Source: Oreocharis arfaki
Taxonomy: Eukaryota > Chordata > Aves > Passeriformes > Paramythiidae
Length of the DNA stretch: 64,000 nt
Assembly (NCBI GenBank): GCA_013398015.1
Contig: VZRR01002192.1
Coordinates: forward strand, 248,001 to 312,000
Reading direction: 5' to 3'
Position 1 is the stretch's first letter. The number at the start of each line of letters is the position of its first letter. This document shows, piece after piece, positions 37,031 through 48,007 of this stretch. The position numbers were made by a program, and so were the translations under genes. Below the pieces are notes generated by a model. That model was not told the DNA's origin. It worked only from the letters and a program-made list of their open reading frames with translations, and made no database searches.

Positions 37031-40000
37031 ATCACTACCCACAGATGCCAGTAGACATAAAAATTGCTCTCCAGTGAGCCTAAATATCCCTAGAAGCTAG
37101 TTGTGTCTAATGTTCCATGTAGTATTTGTACGTGAAAGCAGCAGATTGAAAAGTTATTTACAGATGAATATTTCAATCCAGTTAGTTCATATTGGCCTAC
37201 TTAGGCTTCTTTGCTGGTTTATTTGTATGCTAAATAATTCACTAAAGGTTCTTGTTTACTTTCAAAAGTAGTTTCTATGAAATGCAAACAACAGAGCCAA
37301 CTTTAGGTGCTCTAAAGGCTAAGCAGCCCTGTTTTAAATGCAGGTCAGAGCTGCAGACAGCATCTTGCAGATGGGCTGTCACTCACAGTTTTACTCTTTT
37401 AGTTGCTGGGTCTTTAAAGAATTTACTGGGATTTGGTGCTTTAATATAAATATTTTGCAATAAAGGGTTATTTTTTCTTACTCAAGCCTTTTCTATGGAC
37501 AAATGTGAAGTCCTTCAGGGTCCTCCCATTAAGCAGACAGAGCTGGCATGTTGTGGGCTAGTTAGATGGATTCTTGACGGTGCACAGGACTAGCAGGTGC
37601 AGTAGATATGTGATCCCTCCTACTGTAGGACATAAATACATTTTCATGTGGGTGTATGTGGTCTAACGTTTGCATAGCATTTGTTGTATACTTTGATTTC
37701 TTTATTAATCAGAGCACTGGACAAATGCAGCCATTGTCTGTTCCTTTACTGAGATCCAGGAACTTAGCAACACTCCTAACACAGCACTGTCTACATCACT
37801 GTGTTCATCTGTGTGCTAACTTTTTTATTTTATAATATTGATTTTATCATTTTTTCTGTTTGTAGTAGGAGTTGCTTTATTGATATTTACTCAACCCCTC
37901 TTTGTGCAAATGCTGTGGAATACTTTGTTGGAGGTATTGACATACATTTGCTGGTTGCTTCACCAGCATCAGCTTATTTCACCCAAATGGTATTCAGATG
38001 CTGTAATTGTTTCTTGCTATTGATTTTAGATTGCATTTATAACATGCTTCCGGAGACCATGGCACACGTGCTGAGTCTGGCTACAGCTTTAGCTCAACCT
38101 TTTCAACAAGAATGTAAATCACATGCATTAAATTTGCAACACCATAATGTTTTAAGTCTTGGTTTGCTTTTCAAACATCTCTCAAGAAAGATGGAGACCA
38201 GTCAGTTCTTGATAAATTGTGAAGGAGTATCTTACTGCTTCCTAAAGAATTCTGAGCTATTAATGAATATTCCAGCATAATACTTGGGATGATGTACTGT
38301 CAATGCTGATCTGTTTTTGTACAAATATGTCATTGCTCAGGCATAGGTTCACAAAGACATTTAAGAGTGAGTTATTTTGTTACCTGCACCTCCTACAATT
38401 TGTAAAATGAGGACTTTTGGGCAAAGCTTATCTTCGACAATTACTCTGGATGGGTGTAGAGTGCAACCTGCCTTCTGCAAGAGTTTCTTAAAAGAATGTG
38501 TGATTTCACTTGACTTATGCTCGAGTTCCACTCAGTCTTTCTACAGAAGTCTTCGTTAATAAGGTGGCCTGCCAAAGTGCCATGGAGGCACAGGCCTTTA
38601 GTGGCATCCCCCAGGGAATGAAAACCCCAAATACAAATTGAAATAAATTCACTAGGAAATACCCAAGGATGAAGTAGAAGCTAATGATATTACCTAAGAA
38701 GGTTAACCAGTAAAACATGCATAACATGTCTAGCGACTTTTATCTATTATATTTGTATTTATTAATTAGCCAGCAACAGTAGAGCAGAATTACAAATTTA
38801 GATAAAATTTGGAAACTTGACATAACCTTTTAAAAAAATCAGAGTAAATGTAAGTGCTATAAAGTATAGGAAAATTTCTTCTCTTGTGCCCCTAATGTAT
38901 GAGATGGCTCTTGATTTATTACTCATTTAACTGGTGGTACATTTTTGACAGCAAGTGCTGTGTTCCCATGCTGGTATAACTTTAGGTATCTATAGAAGAT
39001 TTCTCTGAAGAACTGAATAGTAGCTTTTAAAATTAATTTGCATACTTGTTTTTGAAAACTAAATTGCATTTTACTAAAAAAAGGGTGGTACATTAAATAC
39101 ATTTAAAAACAGAATCCTAGGAAGGTTCATGGGATTTGTACCAAAAGTACAGATTGGTACAATTGGGCAGATTTGAAAATTTCACTTGCATTAAGAAAAA
39201 TTTTAAAAGGAGCATTTCATAAACATGCAAGAATGTACATTTACGTGGAGGGAAACTTCATTACCCTTTGGGAAATAGTTTTCCCAAAAGATGAGTTGAA
39301 CATTGTTGGTATTGAAATACAAAACCCATTTGCCAAGATAGCAGCAATAAAATGTGGTCCTCATGTGATTGCACCAAATAGAAAACTTGGCCCCACTGTG
39401 TTGTCTGTGAGTAAAGACAAATCAGCAGTTCTTCTACAGCAGACAGGCAAGGAAAAAAGCCATTATGAAATATTAGTGAACATGTCACGAGACATCAGTA
39501 GTTTGCAGAAGCTGTCCCGTTTGTCAGTGCTGCCCTAGTTTCTTAGAATACATGTATTTAAGAAAAAATTCTGTGTAATTTTTTTATGTAAAAAAACCTG
39601 AATCCATTCCAACTCCTCGAGAAACACAAGTGTTATGAAAGGAATTAAATTGCATGCTTTGTATTTAGATAAGAATGTATATGTTTTGCAAATGTACTAA
39701 ATATTTGGAATGCAGCATTTTAGGGTGGAGAAATTGTGGCATCTTCAGAGTGATTCTCAGCTTTCTGCTTCCTGAGAGCTTTTCCTGAATTCAGGGGAGG
39801 TTTCCTCTGGGCAAGGAGCTCAGGACTGGGCTCCGTCATCGTCAGTTAATTGGGCAGAAATCTGAAAATGGCAGTGTTTGAAAGAAATGTGTGTATGAAG
39901 GCAGACAGGTATCCTGAAACAACTAATTCACCCACATAGCACATCTTTGAACTGTCTAAGGCATAGCTAACTGTTTACATGCTACCAACAAGAGTAAATA

Positions 40001-40039
40001 CTCTGAACAGAGGGAAGAGACAGAGTTGCTGTGAATAAA
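37031..40039. other. Gene-free sequence; contains the longest open frame in the window
   Basis: The longest open frame here, 159 aa at 37801-38280 (+), has no recognised domain. It is Cys-, Leu- and Phe-rich at the N-terminus because the DNA is T-rich. A second, 121 aa at 39173-39538 (+), is also unrecognised. Neither has a matching upstream promoter or credible splice signals. I treat both as chance, with low confidence that either is a decayed gene. Otherwise unique AT-rich DNA. Confidence 0.55.
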
Positions 40040-40083
40040 GAAAAGGATTACAAGACAGCCCATCTGCTAGAGAGTACCTGTCA

Positions 40084-40104
40084 CCTCCAGTTACAAGCTG
40101 GAGG
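40084..40104. repeat. Short hairpin
   Basis: CCTCCAG and CTGGAGG flank the 7-base loop TTACAAG. The pairing is perfect over seven GC-rich bases. It lies inside the repeat-like block that starts here, and might be part of that element. Confidence 0.7.
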
Positions 40105-40324
40105 CAGCCCTACCTCGGAGCAACTAGAGACCAGTTTATTATTCAAACAAGAGAGAGGGAGAAGCTAACTGAGACCTCCACTTTCTGTCTGATACAGTGT
40201 CAAAATATCAGTTTCAGGGAATTCTGTGGACAGAATAGTGAGGATAAGTTGAGTCTAAACACTAACAAGAAAATAGCTAAAAGAACTGCTTCCTCAGAGC
40301 TAAATGGCTCTCCTGGCTAATAGC

Positions 40325-40392
40325 TATGCAGGGGATTGAACCTGCAGAGCCTCCTGGCTCTCAGTTGTAAACAAGAATTCTGCCAAGGAATG
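40325..40392 (-). mobile_element. tRNA-like sequence, probable SINE head
   Basis: Read on the minus strand, TTGGCAGAATTCTTG resembles an A-box region. It is followed by ACTGAGAGCCAGGAGG and a clear B-box GGTTCAATCCC (complement of 40332-40342). Spacing between the boxes is about 40 bases, as in tRNA genes. The arms do not fold into a full cloverleaf by eye, so it is not a working tRNA. A tRNA-derived SINE head or a very old tRNA pseudogene is more likely. On the same strand an AATAAA (complement of 40135-40140) follows about 190 bp later. Confidence 0.38.
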
Positions 40393-40838
40393 TACTACTG
40401 GCAACAAGGACGAGAATTATATTAATAGCTAAGGCAATCTTGTTATCCTTAAGAATCCTGATCATAGTAATTTAAGATGAAATCACCTGGTTGTCATTGT
40501 ACTGCAATGACAAAGGCAATTTTAGAGAGCCTTAGATTAAGCCACATAATTTCCTTTTCTCTTTGGAATACCTATTGTTTTTATATATATATGGTATAGC
40601 AGGGATTGGAACAGCTATTGTCTTTGGAAACCTATTCTGGGTGTCTACAGCCAGGTCAAGTTTCCCTCGTTCCATGACCATTGTCAGGACCAGATAGGGT
40701 GGTCACAGGCAGTTTTCATTGCTCTTACAACATGTGAGGAGCCAATTTAATTTTTATTTATGCCTCAACATTGTCCAATTTTATTTCTCAAACTGTGGGT
40801 TAAGAATCCATTTTCTGAGAGCAGGTGGAAAATTACTA
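40393..40838. other. Gene-free sequence, possibly part of repeat block
   Basis: No gene seen. A short TA run lies at about 40582-40592. AAGTTTCCCTCG and GGACCAGATAGGG near 40660-40700 look repeat-like but I cannot name a family. Confidence 0.5.
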
Positions 40839-40852
40839 GAGGAGCTGTACAC

Positions 40853-40904
40853 CACGTGCTGAGAGTCCTAACACACGGCACGTGCAGAGGTCAGCTAGCA
40901 CGTG
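40853..40904. promoter_or_regulatory. Three CACGTG E-boxes in 52 bp
   Basis: Canonical CACGTG palindromes lie at 40853-40858, 40879-40884 and 40899-40904, start-to-start spacings of 26 and 20 bp. CACGTG is the core bound by USF, MYC/MAX, MITF/TFEB and CLOCK/BMAL1. The cluster lies 35 bp upstream of the first telomere-like block. Whether it binds anything is unknown. Confidence 0.6.
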
Positions 40905-40938
40905 TTGGGGGGTGGAGACCACCTACATTACTGCCTAT

Positions 40939-41106
40939 GGTTAGGGTTAGGTCTAGGGTTAGGGTTAGCTCTAGGGTTCATAGTCTTTCCGATGGGCTTG
41001 AGAGAACCAAGGAGCCTACAGGTCTAGGAATACTGGGGCTTCAAAGGGCGTGCCAAGGCCATCCTGGCAAGGTGCCAACATTGCCGCTCCTCCATCTTTC
41101 TCATCT
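40939..41106. repeat. Satellite-like unit 1 with TTAGGG-type telomeric head
   Basis: 40939-40978 consists of TTAGGG-related hexamers and variants (GGTTAGGGTTAGG, TCTAGGGTTAGGG, TTAGCTCTAGGG). About 130 bp follow, which are partly repeated downstream: GAGAGAACCAAGGAGCCTA, then GTGCCAACATTGCCGCTCC, then CATCTTTCTCATC. An open frame of 125 aa crosses the unit only because the hexamers lack stops; it is not a gene. The telomere strand is G-rich on the plus strand. Confidence 0.7.
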
Positions 41107-41132
41107 GGAAAACCCATGGTATTGGGTCTGTT

Positions 41133-41277
41133 GTTAGAGTTAGGGTTGGGGCTAGGCTTAGGGTTAGTATTGAGAAAATTAAGTAGCCTAGATCACTTGG
41201 GCTGGAAAAGGCTTGCGTTGGTAATCCTATCTGTGCCCCAACATTGCTGCTCCTACATCTTTCCGATCTTCACTGCT
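41133..41277. repeat. Satellite-like unit 2 with TTAGGG-type telomeric head
   Basis: 41133-41168 again carries TTAGAGTTAGGGTTGGGG and CTTAGGGTTAG. It is followed by TTGAGAAAATTAAGTAGCCTA, then GTGCCCCAACATTGCTGCTCC, then CATCTTTCCGATC, aligned in order with unit 1. Telomere heads are 194 bp apart and the GCTCC.(T)CATCTTT anchors about 160 bp apart, so the units differ by an indel. This is a diverged tandem duplication, consistent with a minisatellite that contains telomere-like sequence. Confidence 0.7.
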
Positions 41278-41331
41278 TGATTTAGTCCAAGGGTGTCACC
41301 TAGGATTCCCTTCTCGGTATCATCCAGGGTG

Positions 41332-41795
41332 TGTGGGACCACCCCCTCAGAAGACAGTCATTTTCGTCACGAGGCCTGCAGAATGGAATCCCAAAAAAAA
41401 TGAATTAATGATCTCCCCATCGACAGGTTGGAGACGGTTGTATTAGAATGTCAGAGAAAATATGTGAGAAACCAAGTTTAGACGAATGTAGTATGAACCT
41501 GAGCGCACGCCCTTCAAGTGACCTACCCAGGGAAGAAATTGTGCTCCCAGAGCTTGTAGCACACCCCCTCTACCATGTGGATGGAAGCCAACGGTACACC
41601 CTGATGTTCTGGTGGTTCTGTGCCTTTCTTTCTTTTTCTCTCTTGGTTAATCTTCCTCCCTCTCTGCTTAATTTTCTCTTTCTCTCCAATAGGAACACAT
41701 ACCCTTCCTCATCAATAAATGGTTCTCAGATACAAGACTTGCTTTGTTTGTGCTTGATTTCATCCAAGAAATCTGTTGAAAAGATTCCCCCCACA
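41332..41795 (+). mobile_element. Possible solo LTR-like element
   Basis: The stretch begins TGTGGGACC and ends TTCCCCCCACA, giving the short inverted TGTGGG/CCCACA ends usual for LTRs. AATAAA at 41714-41719 is followed about 30 bases later by GCTTTGTTTGTGCTTG, a typical GT-rich cleavage signal of an R-U5 junction. Against it: no flanking 4-6 bp duplication (GGGTG versus ATTCC), no clear TATA box, and no internal viral genes nearby. A 119-aa frame (41448-41807) spans it without any domain. The pyrimidine-rich tract at about 41625-41690 is notable. Low confidence. Confidence 0.28.
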
Positions 41796-41807
41796 ATTCC
41801 CTTATAG

Positions 41808-42369
41808 TAGATGGCAACACAATGTTTTTGTTTTACCTGGTATCCCTTGGGGAATGGACAAATTGGGTGCAGACATGTAGCAGGCCATCTTGACATTGAT
41901 TTTTGAAGGTTCATTAGATAAATGCTGACATCATAGATTGATGTCTCTTTAAAACAGTGCCTGGCACAGAACCATTGGGAGAATCAGAAATATCGACTTA
42001 GCATGTTTGTGCAGGAGGCCCATAGAGATCTCCTGCATTAATGGGTCTATCAATTTAGGTATTCTTTAATTATTCTAATTGTACACCTTTCATCTGGAAA
42101 GTGGCTTTATTAGGACTTCTGGCTAGGTAGTCACATCTTTGAAAGAGAAGAAATAGCAGTGAATTATCTACTTTGTCATCTCATCCTGAATTGTTCAGGG
42201 AGTTTTTTAGTTTGTTTCTTTTTCTTTATTATATGCTAATTTTCCTGTGTAATGTGGTGGTAAAAATGAATAGGGATGCGCTGATGGGCCAATGCAGAGG
42301 CCAAAATGCTATGTGGTAGCTTAGAGAAATAGATGCTGGTAAAATAAAGTTGATAGTTTTGTTCGTGTT
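41808..42369. other. Gene-free unique sequence
   Basis: No supported gene. ACACCTTTCATCTGGAAAGTG near 42083 faintly resembles the old repeat tail at 12022-12082. Nothing else is seen. Confidence 0.6.
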
Positions 42370-42560
42370 TAACCCCTCACCCTGGCACCATCAATAGATT
42401 GAAGACATCATTTGTATCTGCAAGTGTTTGTTTAATTAAGACCTCCTAAAAATCTTTGCTATTGATTCATTCCATTATCTTATTGATTAACTGCACTGGA
42501 TCATGTACTTGCTCTTTAGTGGAAGGCAACAGTTTCAGCCTGCCATCATTTACCCACAGA
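42370..42560. promoter_or_regulatory. Candidate conserved non-coding element
   Basis: Dense PBX/homeodomain-type sites occur in even-composition DNA: CATCAATAGATTG, TTTAATTAAGACC, TATTGATTCATTCC and TATTGATTAACTGC. No repeat or ORF is supported. Judged by eye only. Confidence 0.3.
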
Positions 42561-45500
42561 TGTGAACAGTAAGCAATGTTCAGCATCCATGTCTGCCAAA
42601 GTGTCTTGTGTTTTAATGAAGCACTGGCTGCAATTCCCTGTATTACATGAGAAAAGCCAGTTGTCTCCTGCTGGTGGTGCGACCAAGCATAAAGGTTTTC
42701 TTCCAGTTATTCATAAAGCAGCTGCTTACCAGGGAGCGTTGGAAAGTTGTGCTTTGCATTTCTATGTTAAAATCTAGAGGTTTGGGTCAGGGCAGCAAAT
42801 TAACACAGATGACCTGCATATCTCATTTTCACAGTTTGTAGTTTGGTTCTTTTCTGCACTGGAAAATGGGGTAACCCAGGATTTTTTATAATACGACGTC
42901 GTATTTGTGCCTTGCCATTTCACCTTGTGGAGTTTTCTGCGTAACCTACTATGAATATATGCATATATGTGATAAAAGCATCCCACCACTGCCCCTCTGA
43001 AGATTTTTCTCAGGAAAATGATTCAGTAGCAATATTCTGACTGCTCAAGAATTGCACTGTCTGGCTACATTTGTGCAGCCACATGTGCCCTTGTTTGTCA
43101 GCTCTTTGTCATCTTTTTTTTTTTTTTTAATTAGGGAAGAGTCCTTTCCTTATACCATTGTGATAGCAGTGTGGCATGTAGTACTTATTTTACAATTCCA
43201 GCAATGAGCTTCTGTGCTGGAAGTGGGAATCAGACAACTCCTACCTGTGGGGACCAGCTGCCACAAGGTCACACAAGTGTAATGTCCTCGGCTGCTTGCC
43301 CACCCCAAGGTGGGCTGAATGCTGCTCTCAGGCCACCTCTCAGATTTTCAGGGGATACCATTAGTGGCAAGAAAAAGGTGGTGACTGACAGTAAAATTAT
43401 TGATAAGTCTAAAGCAAGGGAAAACCCCCAGCCCAGCATTTTCTCTTTCTGTCCTGACATTTGAGTGACAATCCAGATTGGACCAGGGTAACAGCAAGTA
43501 TTTCAGTGGAAAATTTTAGGACATTATGCATGCCATATTGAAGTTTTCCATAGGAAATAGGGCATATATTCTTTATTTTCACATTCAGCTCACTCATGCC
43601 ATTTCCAATGTACTGTACATACTGTGGGTGGTCTCCTAGCAAATGCCAGTGGGTTCTTTGCTGCCCTTGTGAAGGAGGGGCTCAGAAACTCCCACCATGA
43701 CAAAATCACTACTTTTTCCTCCCTTTTTTATATAAAATGAAAACTTCTCCACTTGAGCTGTTTTAAAATTCTAGCTCAATTGAGACTTTTGTGTTTAGTT
43801 AAGTTTATATATCTGCTGGCATGCTTTGTTAGTTTAAGCCAAACCCTCAAATTTACCTTGGCAGAGTCACTGATTTTGTTGGGTTCCCTGCACCCTATTA
43901 AATGAGCTAGCACCAAAACAACGTCCAGCAGACAGATGACTCTGTTCTGATTACTTTTCAGGGTCTTTGATGGCAGCATTGGTCCTGACTCAGCCTTTTT
44001 GATACCTTGGCATGGCAATTTTTAGCACTTCAGGTTATTTGTAACTGCATATATGCTAAAATTAAATCACAAAGTACAAGTTCTTTAAGGTCTTGTTCTT
44101 GAAGCCATCTCTGAGAATATGTTGTACAGCCTTTTTTTCTTCCTTTTTTAGAATCCATTTATGTGCAAATAATAGGTTCTTCTGTCTGCTATTGTAAATA
44201 ACTGTAATATTTATGATTTAGATATGCAATATGTATCATGTATAAGAAGTTGATACTCAGGTTCTGGAATTGTGCATGACACAGTAGAAAGGACTACCTT
44301 GTTACAGAATTGCCTTTGTTTCCTTTCTGGTGCAGAATCATTAATTTTTACCGTTTATTAAACCCAAATGACTGCATCACTTTGGGGTTGCTGTTGTGGG
44401 AGATCCTGGCAATCTCTTAGGTGGCTGGTAATAACCTAGGAGGCTTTGTCCCAGAGCAGACCTAGAACTGAGTTTTGTATTTGGTGGGGAATCAGTAGGA
44501 ACACAAATATTTGCCTGACAGGCCCACAGGAGGCTGAAGGACTAAGACAGCAGCCTGGGGACTTGGGCCAGGATGGGACTTGTTCCTTCCTTCAGTAGGC
44601 CCTTCTGACCTGCGTGGGCTTGGCATCTGTGATATTCTTTCTGTGCCATATTTAGCTTGGATTTTTTGCTTAGCTGGAGTCTGCTCCTTTTCTTAGGTTC
44701 TGAGCACTTACTGTGATTAGAGGACACAGTAAGCTCAGCCAGAATGGGCTCTGGCCAGTTCTTACCAATAATTGAAATGATGGGAGAGAAGTTTCACATG
44801 TCCCTTATTATTTCACCCATGGGTGAGCTGATCAGACTCACTGTTTGCAAATTGCAGTAAACTCACCTTAGATACTTGTTCCCTTGATGGCTTTAAGTGA
44901 GCTTTAGGAGGTTTTGGTGAAGCACAACTACACCGTGTCCTTCACCTTGTTGAGGGCTCAGTTTACTTTGCCAGATGAGAGACACACATTTTATACTGGG
45001 CACTGTTAGATAAACTGTTAGGGGTATCCTGGCTAGCTCAGGGGTGCTTAGGGAAATGGGATCACACCTTTGGATTGTGAATTAGGCTTTATTAGTTTAT
45101 GTTCACAGAAGTAAAGAACAGTACAGTTTCAAGCATTTTTCTGGAAAACAGAGTGGTTTTGTTTCTCACTGTTCTAAAATCCAATTGCTTCATAATCATA
45201 AGTAATTCATTTATATCTCTGCCGGAAAATGTAAATAGCAGTAATGAATACTAATATAAAGAGCAATTGTAAGTCCTGTGGAAAATGTCAGCATTTGAGA
45301 CAGTTTCTATAAGGACAAAAAGTCAAATTCTTTAAAATTTTCTGTAATCTTCAATTCAGATGACACTTTAGCACAGATTAGTGAAAGTATTTTGCATTTT
45401 AAAAATATGTATGACTTTTGAGAGATCTTTTAGATTTATTTAGCTAAATGTAAGTTATTTTTTTTGAATATGTTAAAATGAGATTTTTTTACAGTTGGAA

Positions 45501-45650
45501 ATGTCTTTCCAAAATATCTTTGAAACATTTAATGAATTGAAACCAACTCCTTCCATCAACTTTTATGATTTCAAGAAATTAGGATTTTCTGGGGAAAACA
45601 TATTTCATTGAAAAGATCCCAGCTAAATCTATTGAAGATTTATTATTTAT
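42561..45650. other. Gene-free sequence with a CpG palindrome
   Basis: AATACGACGTCGTATT at 42890-42905 is a perfect 16-bp palindrome with three CpGs, and ATATATGCATATAT at 42955-42968 is another 14-bp palindrome. Frames of 60-97 aa (for example 43171-43464, +) have no domains. A T run lies at about 43115. No gene is supported. Confidence 0.6.
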
Positions 45651-45771
45651 CATGGACCAAATCTTGCTTTCTGTACCTACATAAATAGTTAATGAAAGTG
45701 CTTCCAAGCATAAAGCATGAACTATTTGGACCAATGTTATAAAGTGCTTTGAGCTGGGAGAAATAGAAGCT
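45651..45771. repeat. Old repeat debris (CCAAAT-type and MIR/L2-like tail)
   Basis: CATGGACCAAATCTTGCTTT, then TACCTACATAAATAG, resembles one end of the palindromic repeat best seen at 31769-31876. About 70 bp on, TTATAAAGTGCTTTGAGCTG resembles the 'TGTAAAGCGCTTTGAGATC' tail of old amniote SINE/LINE families, opposite in orientation to the piece at 12022-12082. Both parts are badly decayed. Confidence 0.35.
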
Positions 45772-48007
45772 GGAACATGGAAGTTACATTATAAGCAGAG
45801 TTATTTTTGTTCTAAGAAAAACTTTTAATTGTCAAAGACTTAAAAAGAAAGTACTTTTTTTCCCCCTTTTGAATCCCACAAGAGTTAACTTCAACACACG
45901 TCTAATATTATATTGCAGTTGTCAAAAACACAATGCTACTGTTTTGATTACTGAAACATAGGTGGAGATCAACTGAACAATTATAACGTCCAAATAGCAT
46001 TTCAGGAATTGTCAAACTGAGCATGAGCTTCTGGTGGGAAGGACTTATTTTTAAAGTTGAAATTTTGGTGTAGAATGTCTTTACCAGTTTACAGCTTTGC
46101 TGGCTGGAGTGTACAAAGCTGTTTCACAAAACACAACATCTTGGTCTTTTCTGGAGAGTGAACTTACGACATTCATATAATAGAATTCTGAACTCATGTA
46201 TCTTTGTGTGACATTGATTAAAATAGGGTATTTTAGCAGAAATAACACAATTGCTGAAACTGGCTCAAGTGACTGGAGTACTTTGAAATCTGAATAGAAA
46301 GAGAAGAACAGTTTGAAGTAAGGTCTACATTAAAACACAAAGGTAACCAGCATTTTGGGGAAAGAAAATGTATAGGATTAATCTTTCTGGATTTTTCCCC
46401 AAAATTACTGTTTAGCATTTAAGATAAATTAATTCTGAACATGCTTATAAAAGTGATAAATAATACTGAACACTCTCTAAAAGTGAATGGGTGTCTTGTC
46501 TGAATGAGAACAGCAGAATCAGACTGTATATGTTGATATGAGGCATTACAAACTGAAAGATGTTTGAAAAAAGTAAATTAAGGCTTCATGAATCTTTCCT
46601 GTTAACTGTATCCACTCTACACATACAAGACAGCTTTCTCAGCAGATGGGGACCACTGGTAGTAAATATAGTTGGGCAAAGTATGTCTAAGAACTTGGGA
46701 CATCATCCTATTCTGAGCCCTTCATTACTGCCAGTATCTTAGCAATTTCCAGGTTAATTTTCACATGGAATACTACAGAATAGAACTATCCTAAAATATA
46801 TACTTCATATTCAGCCACTCTTTGATTTCCCATAGAACCTGTACAGTTCAAATGCAAACTGTGACTATACCTGTATCTAGCATGTTTGCCAAAACATGAC
46901 ACAGAAAACTTTTCTGCAGATAAGACAGAATTTTCACTGCTCTGAGTTGGTCATTGTTACTTGCATGTATTTGCTTATACTGTTGGTGAACTTGCCCTTC
47001 CAGCAGAGGGTTCGCTAGGTCATTCCGCACCAATGAGGAAAAAAGTGCACAACAGCACAATCTAAAAGTAAATAAACAAAAGCCTCAGTGGAATTTCTGC
47101 TCCGCAAAACACCGTGTTGTGAAGATTTCTTTCTAACTTCCCTTCTTTTCCCTCCATCTGAGCCCAGATATATGTCCATTAGGATTTCTTTGAGCAGGCT
47201 AAAACAATCCTTGCTATGATTGCTGGTGCACTCCTGTGGTTCTGTCCCTTTCCTCTTGCAAACAGAAGTGTAGATTTTTCAGAATCTTTGGCCCGGGCTA
47301 CCCTAGCAACCTTCTGTAAATGGGAGATACTTTGGAGGGATGTATAACTGCGTGTTGATTCTCATGCACCCCGAAAGACTGGACTGTTTCTATTTTTCCC
47401 CCAGCCAATTGCTCCATCTCTCTGTAGGTAGGCAAGTAACTTCTCACCTGGAAATGAAACAATGAGCAAACTTGTATGAATTGCTTTTATTTCCTGACCG
47501 TTTATTGCTAAAACACTGAAATTTAGTTTTAATCTTGTCTATACTTCTACAGAGTCCCTAGGGAAAAGGAGCTGTTTTATGTACAGCTTAGCCTGAAGCA
47601 CTTGCGTCACTGTACAGTTTTGTATTGCTTGTTTAATAGACCACAAAAGTCAACATCTCTTTGGAAGAACAATTTGTGCTTAAAGTAGTCGCAAATTCCA
47701 AGAGATCCTGTTGAGGCAGGATGTTGTGAGAAACCTAAAGTTGGAACAAAACCTCTTGTTCCCTAATTATAATGTTAATACTTGGGAAAACTTAAGCCAC
47801 TCTGTGTTGGTTTATGTCAATAAACGTTTGGGTTTTTTCTTTCTTTCTTGGCCATCCTGCTTTGGGAAGCTGGAAGTAAGTCAACATTTTTACCTTCAAC
47901 GTAAGAATGTTGCAGTTGCATATTATTATGGAAACAGATTACATCTCTGAAAAGAGACAATCTGCATTTACAATATCTTTAATGAAAAGAGGTCAAAAAC
48001 TGTAGCT
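45772..48007. other. Gene-free unique sequence
   Basis: No supported gene. GCTACCCTAGCAACC at 47297-47311 resembles an X-box. Frames of 60-79 aa are unrecognised. Nothing else is seen. Confidence 0.6.

Noticed and set aside
37801..38280. 159-aa open frame as a protein gene
   Set aside because: No domain, composition explained by T-rich DNA, no promoter or splice context, and length only slightly beyond chance.
10874..39043. Several POU octamers (10874, 17496, 30583, 36501, 39036)
   Set aside because: About four are expected by chance on two strands at this base composition; only the 17496 site with its SOX neighbour was kept.
39173..39538. 121-aa open frame as a gene
   Set aside because: No recognisable family, no supporting signals; frames this long are expected by chance in 64 kb.
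40325..40392. Mitochondrial insertion (NUMT) as origin of the tRNA-like stretch
   Set aside because: Flanks do not resemble any mitochondrial gene order I can recognise; a Pol III SINE-type head fits better.
40760..41280. Frames of 125 and 76 aa with VRVRSRVRV and LGLGLGLVL repeats
   Set aside because: They are translations of the TTAGGG-like blocks, which lack stops in those frames.
42955..42968. ATATATGCATATAT palindrome
   Set aside because: Short, AT-only apart from the centre, and expected several times by chance.
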